Shown: positions 14,432 through 17,077 of the stretch, in pieces
Layout: the number at the start of each line of letters is the position of its first letter
Position numbering within the stretch: the stretch's first letter is position 1
Origin: Chryseobacterium sp.
GTDB taxonomy: Bacteria; Bacteroidota; Bacteroidia; Flavobacteriales; Weeksellaceae
Direction of reading: 5' to 3'
Assembly (NCBI GenBank): GCA_030146295.1
Contig: JASLCD010000462.1
Span: 1-17,077 of the forward strand
DNA length: 17,077 nucleotides
Program-made: the position numbers and the translations under genes
Notes under the pieces: generated by a model
The model's input: the letters and a program-made list of their open reading frames with translations, nothing else
The model's database searches: none
Told to the model about the DNA's origin: nothing

Positions 14432-16687
14432 TTAGAATTTATAGTTTACCTGTACTGCAAAGTTTCTAGGCTGAATCTGATCGATATATCCTCCTCTGAA
14501 ATAAGAGCTGTATCCTACGCTATCAAAAATATTATTAAAGAATACTCTTATTCCCATTCCATTTTTCAAGGTATATCCTGCCTGGGCATCTACTGTGGTA
14601 TATTCCGGCATATCGAAAGGCTTGTCTCCAGGCTTCACACTGTTCAGGTGACCTGCTGTAAATGTTTTCTGAGTCCATTCGTCCACCGGTCTTTTTCCAA
14701 CATAATAAATTCCCGCCCCTACATCAAGTCCTGATAAAGTACCTTTATTGAATTTATAATTTAACCAGCCGTTTGCAGTATGTTTTGGAGCGTTCATTGG
14801 TGCAGATCCGTTTATGTAAGCAGGACTGTCCTGATACTGAGCATCCAGATATGCCCATCCGGACATTACCTGAAGGTTCGGCAGAATTCTTCCGATAAGT
14901 TCTACTTCCACTCCTTTTCTTCTAAGGTTTCCTGCAAGGCCATACATTGTTTGCTTATCGATTACAACAGGGTTATAATTTTCGTCAAGAATCGTGAAGG
15001 AAAGGTGATCTGTTTTAATGTCAAATACCGTTACATTAAATCTTAAACGCTCATTAAACCAGTCTGATTTAATACCGGCTTCCCATTGTTTAGTCATTGA
15101 CGGGCCTACTCTTCCGCCATCTAAAAGGAAATTATTAGAAGATCTTAAAGATGTAGTGGTTGTATATGATCCAAATACATTAACATTTGGAAGTGGAGAA
15201 ACAATCAACCCGAAATTAGGGTTCCATGTATCTACAGATTCATTGGCAGAACCATTGAGTCTGCTGTAACGAAGTCCCAAATGAGCTTTCACATATTTTC
15301 CGATCGTCATCACATCCTGAGCCATTGCACCGATACTTGGCGTCAATACAGCGTTTGATCTTCCCAGATTTTTATAAATAACATTTACCGGAAGCTGATT
15401 CGGAATATTTCCGTTCACTACGTCAAAAATATCAAGTGGATTAGCAGCATAGGTTGTATTTCCGATTTTTGTAGCACGTGCAGTAATTAAATTTCCTGGT
15501 GCAATTGAGTTTTTGTATGCTTCAAAGGTCGTAGAAGATGTTTCTGTTTCTCTCCAGTCAAAACCAACCTGAAATGTGTGTTTTATAAATCCTGTCTTTA
15601 TCTGCTCTCCAATGAAGTCTAACTGTAATACTTTATTGATATCTTCTCCCTGTGATTTTCCTATAGTACGCTGTCTGATATTATAGTTGGTTTCACCAGC
15701 CGGCAGTGATACGGATGAAGCTTCAGAGTCTGTATTGCTTACGGAATTCACGAAAGCTGCTCTCACTTTTAATTTATCCGTAAGGTTACGTACGATTGTA
15801 GTCGCAAAGTTGTATGTTTCAGTTTTGGAATAATCAGATGTATATCCTAAAAACTTACCTTTCGGCATGTGATATAATGCTTCAACAGTTCCCGGTGCAA
15901 GGTTTATTGTTCCTCGGTCCGGCGTTCTTTTATCATGAAGATAATCCATTTCCACATTGATTAATGTTTTATCATCCGGACGGAAAGCGATAGATGGGTT
16001 TACATAAATCCTTTCTCCCTGTACATGACTTCTGAATGAATTATTGTTTTGGTACGCTCCATTAAATCTTACAGCTACCTTTCCCTGAGAGTCCAATACT
16101 CTCTGGAAGTCTACGGTAGGTCTGTAAAAATCCCAGCTTCCGTAACGGAATCCTACATTAGTCTGATCAATAAACTGAGGTCTTTTTGTTACCACATTAA
16201 TCACACCTCCTGCAGATCCCAAACCATTTCCTATTCCCTGACCAATGGCAGCAGATCCTTTGATAACCTGAATACTTTCTACTCCCTGCATATCAGTGAT
16301 CATCCCTGCAGTACGGAAATCTGAATCCAGCTGAACTCCGTTTTTGAGTACAGGAACTCCACGATATCCTCTGATAGACATACTTTCGTTACCACCACCA
16401 TAGCTTGAAAACAGGGTTACCCCGGGAACATTTTTGGCAACATCAGTGACTGTAAGTGCTCCTAATTCTTCAATTGCTTTATGGGAAATCACAGAAATAC
16501 TCTGAATCTGATCTCTGGTTTTTAAAGGCAATCTTGTAATTGCGTCCAGGCCTTGTGGCTGTTTCTTTTTTTCACCAAACAGTTCTACTTCTTCAATTTT
16601 CTTGTGTTTAACTGAATCATTTACTTTCTGCGCATTGGCCAGAACTCCACCCAACAATAGCAGAGAAAAGGATACTACTTTATTCAT
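14432..16687 (-). CDS. TonB-dependent siderophore receptor
   Basis: An outer-membrane receptor that imports an iron chelate using TonB energy. The 751-aa protein has a signal peptide (1-19, ANA/Q), a TonB-box-like IEEVEL (31-36), a plug domain (about 45-168) with the NVPGVTLFSS and SIRGYRG motifs and the plug end GGVINVVTKRP (160-170), and a 22-strand barrel ending in phenylalanine (VNYKF). There is neither an STN domain nor the carboxypeptidase-like N-terminal extension common in Bacteroidota SusC-type proteins. It most resembles hydroxamate-type (FhuA/FoxA-like) receptors, but the ligand is unknown. The ATG at 16685-16687 is chosen because the signal peptide starts there. The open frame extends to a TTG at 16883-16885 but would bury the signal peptide. 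It leads the iron-associated cluster. Confidence 0.94.
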   Translation of the reverse strand: MNKVVSFSLLLLGGVLANAQKVNDSVKHKKIEEVELFGEKKKQPQGLDAITRLPLKTRDQIQSISVISHKAIEELGALTVTDVAKNVPGVTLFSSYGGGNESMSIRGYRGVPVLKNGVQLDSDFRTAGMITDMQGVESIQVIKGSAAIGQGIGNGLGSAGGVINVVTKRPQFIDQTNVGFRYGSWDFYRPTVDFQRVLDSQGKVAVRFNGAYQNNNSFRSHVQGERIYVNPSIAFRPDDKTLINVEMDYLHDKRTPDRGTINLAPGTVEALYHMPKGKFLGYTSDYSKTETYNFATTIVRNLTDKLKVRAAFVNSVSNTDSEASSVSLPAGETNYNIRQRTIGKSQGEDINKVLQLDFIGEQIKTGFIKHTFQVGFDWRETETSSTTFEAYKNSIAPGNLITARATKIGNTTYAANPLDIFDVVNGNIPNQLPVNVIYKNLGRSNAVLTPSIGAMAQDVMTIGKYVKAHLGLRYSRLNGSANESVDTWNPNFGLIVSPLPNVNVFGSYTTTTSLRSSNNFLLDGGRVGPSMTKQWEAGIKSDWFNERLRFNVTVFDIKTDHLSFTILDENYNPVVIDKQTMYGLAGNLRRKGVEVELIGRILPNLQVMSGWAYLDAQYQDSPAYINGSAPMNAPKHTANGWLNYKFNKGTLSGLDVGAGIYYVGKRPVDEWTQKTFTAGHLNSVKPGDKPFDMPEYTTVDAQAGYTLKNGMGIRVFFNNIFDSVGYSSYFRGGYIDQIQPRNFAVQVNYKF

Positions 16688-16701
16688 CTGATAATTTTTA
16701 G

Positions 16702-16709
16702 CAAAATTA
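16702..16709 (-). promoter_or_regulatory. Probable -7 promoter element of the siderophore receptor gene
   Basis: Minus-strand TAATTTTG matches TAnnTTTG exactly, with its last base 14 nt before the ATG. The predicted leader is under 10 nt. Upstream is AT-rich with no clear TTTG at the usual -33 distance, so expression may depend on an activator. Confidence 0.45.
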
Positions 16710-16742
16710 TTATTTTTATTGATTCTAAATAAATAAACAAGA

Positions 16743-16756
16743 GTGACATATGTCAC
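16743..16756. promoter_or_regulatory. Perfect GTGA-N6-TCAC palindrome, CRP/FNR-like operator
   Basis: GTGACATATGTCAC is a perfect 14-bp palindrome with the core of a CRP/FNR-family site. Its centre lies about 54 bp upstream of the start point predicted from the -7 element at 16702-16709 and 62 bp upstream of the receptor ATG. The position suits an activator or repressor of the iron cluster. Palindromy is seen; the regulator is inferred. Confidence 0.55.
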
Positions 16757-16883
16757 CTGAAAAAGAACTATTAATATCAGATCATTAATCATATCCAGCG
16801 ACCCTTTGCAATCTCCAAACAGATCTATAGCATCATTGAGGGCTGTCCTCCCAAGCCCATTTATGGTTACAGAAAGTACAATC

Positions 16884-16920
16884 AAAAAAAAGCAGATTTG
16901 TCAATATACAAATCTGCTTT
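16884..16920 (-). terminator. Second rho-independent terminator downstream of rpsJ
   Basis: A perfect 13-bp stem, AAAGCAGATTTGT (16889-16901) with ACAAATCTGCTTT (16908-16920), around a 6-nt loop. On the minus strand it is followed by a T run (16884-16890); on the plus strand there is none. It therefore acts on leftward transcription coming from rpsJ. Confidence 0.85.
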
Positions 16921-16954
16921 CCTCACTTGATTGAACATTTTAAGTTGCATGCAT

Positions 16955-16986
16955 AAAAAAATCCGTCCCTTAAAAAGGAACGGATT
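16955..16986 (-). terminator. First rho-independent terminator downstream of rpsJ
   Basis: On the minus strand AATCCGTTCC (16977-16986) pairs with GGGACGGATT (16960-16969), a 10-bp stem with one G-U pair and a 7-nt loop. A run of six T follows. It begins 27 nt after the rpsJ stop codon. Confidence 0.88.
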
Positions 16987-17013
16987 GTATAATCATTGCA
17001 AAGTATGCAGTTA

Positions 17014-17077
17014 TCACACTTTAATTTCAACGTCTACACCTGAAGGAAGTTCTAATTTCATTAGAGCATCAACAGTT
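17014..17077 (-). CDS. rpsJ: Ribosomal protein S10, C-terminal end (cut by window edge)
   Basis: The minus strand encodes the last 20 residues of a protein, TVDALMKLELPSGVDVEIKV, then TGA with a TAA codon next to it. This matches the conserved C-terminus of ribosomal protein S10, which binds 16S rRNA in the small-subunit head and also takes part in NusB-dependent antitermination. Only the 3' end is inside the window. Two terminators follow directly, so the transcript ends here and rplC, which usually follows rpsJ in the S10 operon, is not its neighbour. Probably this is the end of a rpsL-rpsG-fusA-rpsJ type operon; the upstream genes cannot be seen. Confidence 0.88.
   Translation of the reverse strand, partial: TVDALMKLELPSGVDVEIKV

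Larger units (their letters stand above)
16688..17013. other. 326-bp intergenic stretch between receptor and rpsJ
   Basis: It contains the receptor -7 element (16702-16709), a GTGA-N6-TCAC palindrome (16743-16756) and two minus-strand terminators (16884-16920 and 16955-16986). The remaining segment, about 16757-16883, shows no recognisable gene, RNA or repeat on either strand. Confidence 0.7.

Noticed and set aside
16688..16742. Possible Fur box upstream of the receptor
   Set aside because: Only an AT-rich stretch with a partial half-site (TTTAGAAT) was found. No 19-bp symmetric match could be defended.
16688..16885. N-terminal extension of the siderophore receptor frame by 66 residues
   Set aside because: The extension begins with TTG inside a terminator T run, spans a likely operator and promoter, and would make the clear signal peptide internal.

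Overview
The window comes from a low-GC member of the Bacteroidota, most probably Chryseobacterium or a close relative (Flavobacteriia, Weeksellaceae). The signs are a type IX secretion (T9SS) C-terminal sorting domain on a metalloprotease, several TAnnTTTG promoter -7 elements typical of the phylum, no clear Shine-Dalgarno sequences, many secreted or lipoprotein genes of unknown function, and the protein sequences themselves. The genus is my inference; no database was searched.

Region 1 (1-4757, + strand) is a glycerol operon. glpD (glycerol-3-phosphate dehydrogenase), glpK (glycerol kinase) and glpF (aquaglyceroporin) are followed after 4 nt by a predicted outer-membrane barrel, and the set ends at a hairpin terminator. 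Together they could carry glycerol across both membranes, phosphorylate it and oxidise it to dihydroxyacetone phosphate.

Region 2 (4758-9295, + strand) holds three exported proteins of unknown function: a 140-aa secreted protein with a cysteine-rich tail, a 325-aa lipoprotein that looks like a degenerate GH18-type barrel, and a 908-aa secreted helical-repeat protein. The first two genes are each preceded by nearly the same 50-bp promoter module: a dyad ACCG-N8-CGGT, then TTTTG, then TAnnTTTG, with every spacing identical. This is the strongest candidate for an undescribed co-regulated system here. A symmetric terminator at 9266-9295 separates it from the converging minus-strand genes.

Region 3 (9315-11570, - strand) is a secreted M12B/reprolysin-type zinc metalloprotease with a T9SS sorting domain.

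Region 4 (11726-16687, - strand) is an iron-associated cluster. Read 5' to 3' on the minus strand it is a TonB-dependent siderophore receptor, a Spy/LTxxQ-like lipoprotein, a PepSY-TM membrane protein and a small protein of the low-affinity iron permease family. Two regulatory structures stand out: a perfect GTGA-N6-TCAC palindrome upstream of the receptor, and a 35-bp inverted repeat 12 nt before the PepSY-TM start codon.

Region 5 (16688-17077, - strand) is an intergenic stretch with two terminators in series, and then the 3' end of rpsJ (ribosomal protein S10). The usual downstream neighbour of rpsJ, rplC, is absent here. No tRNA, rRNA, CRISPR array, insertion sequence or phage gene was seen.
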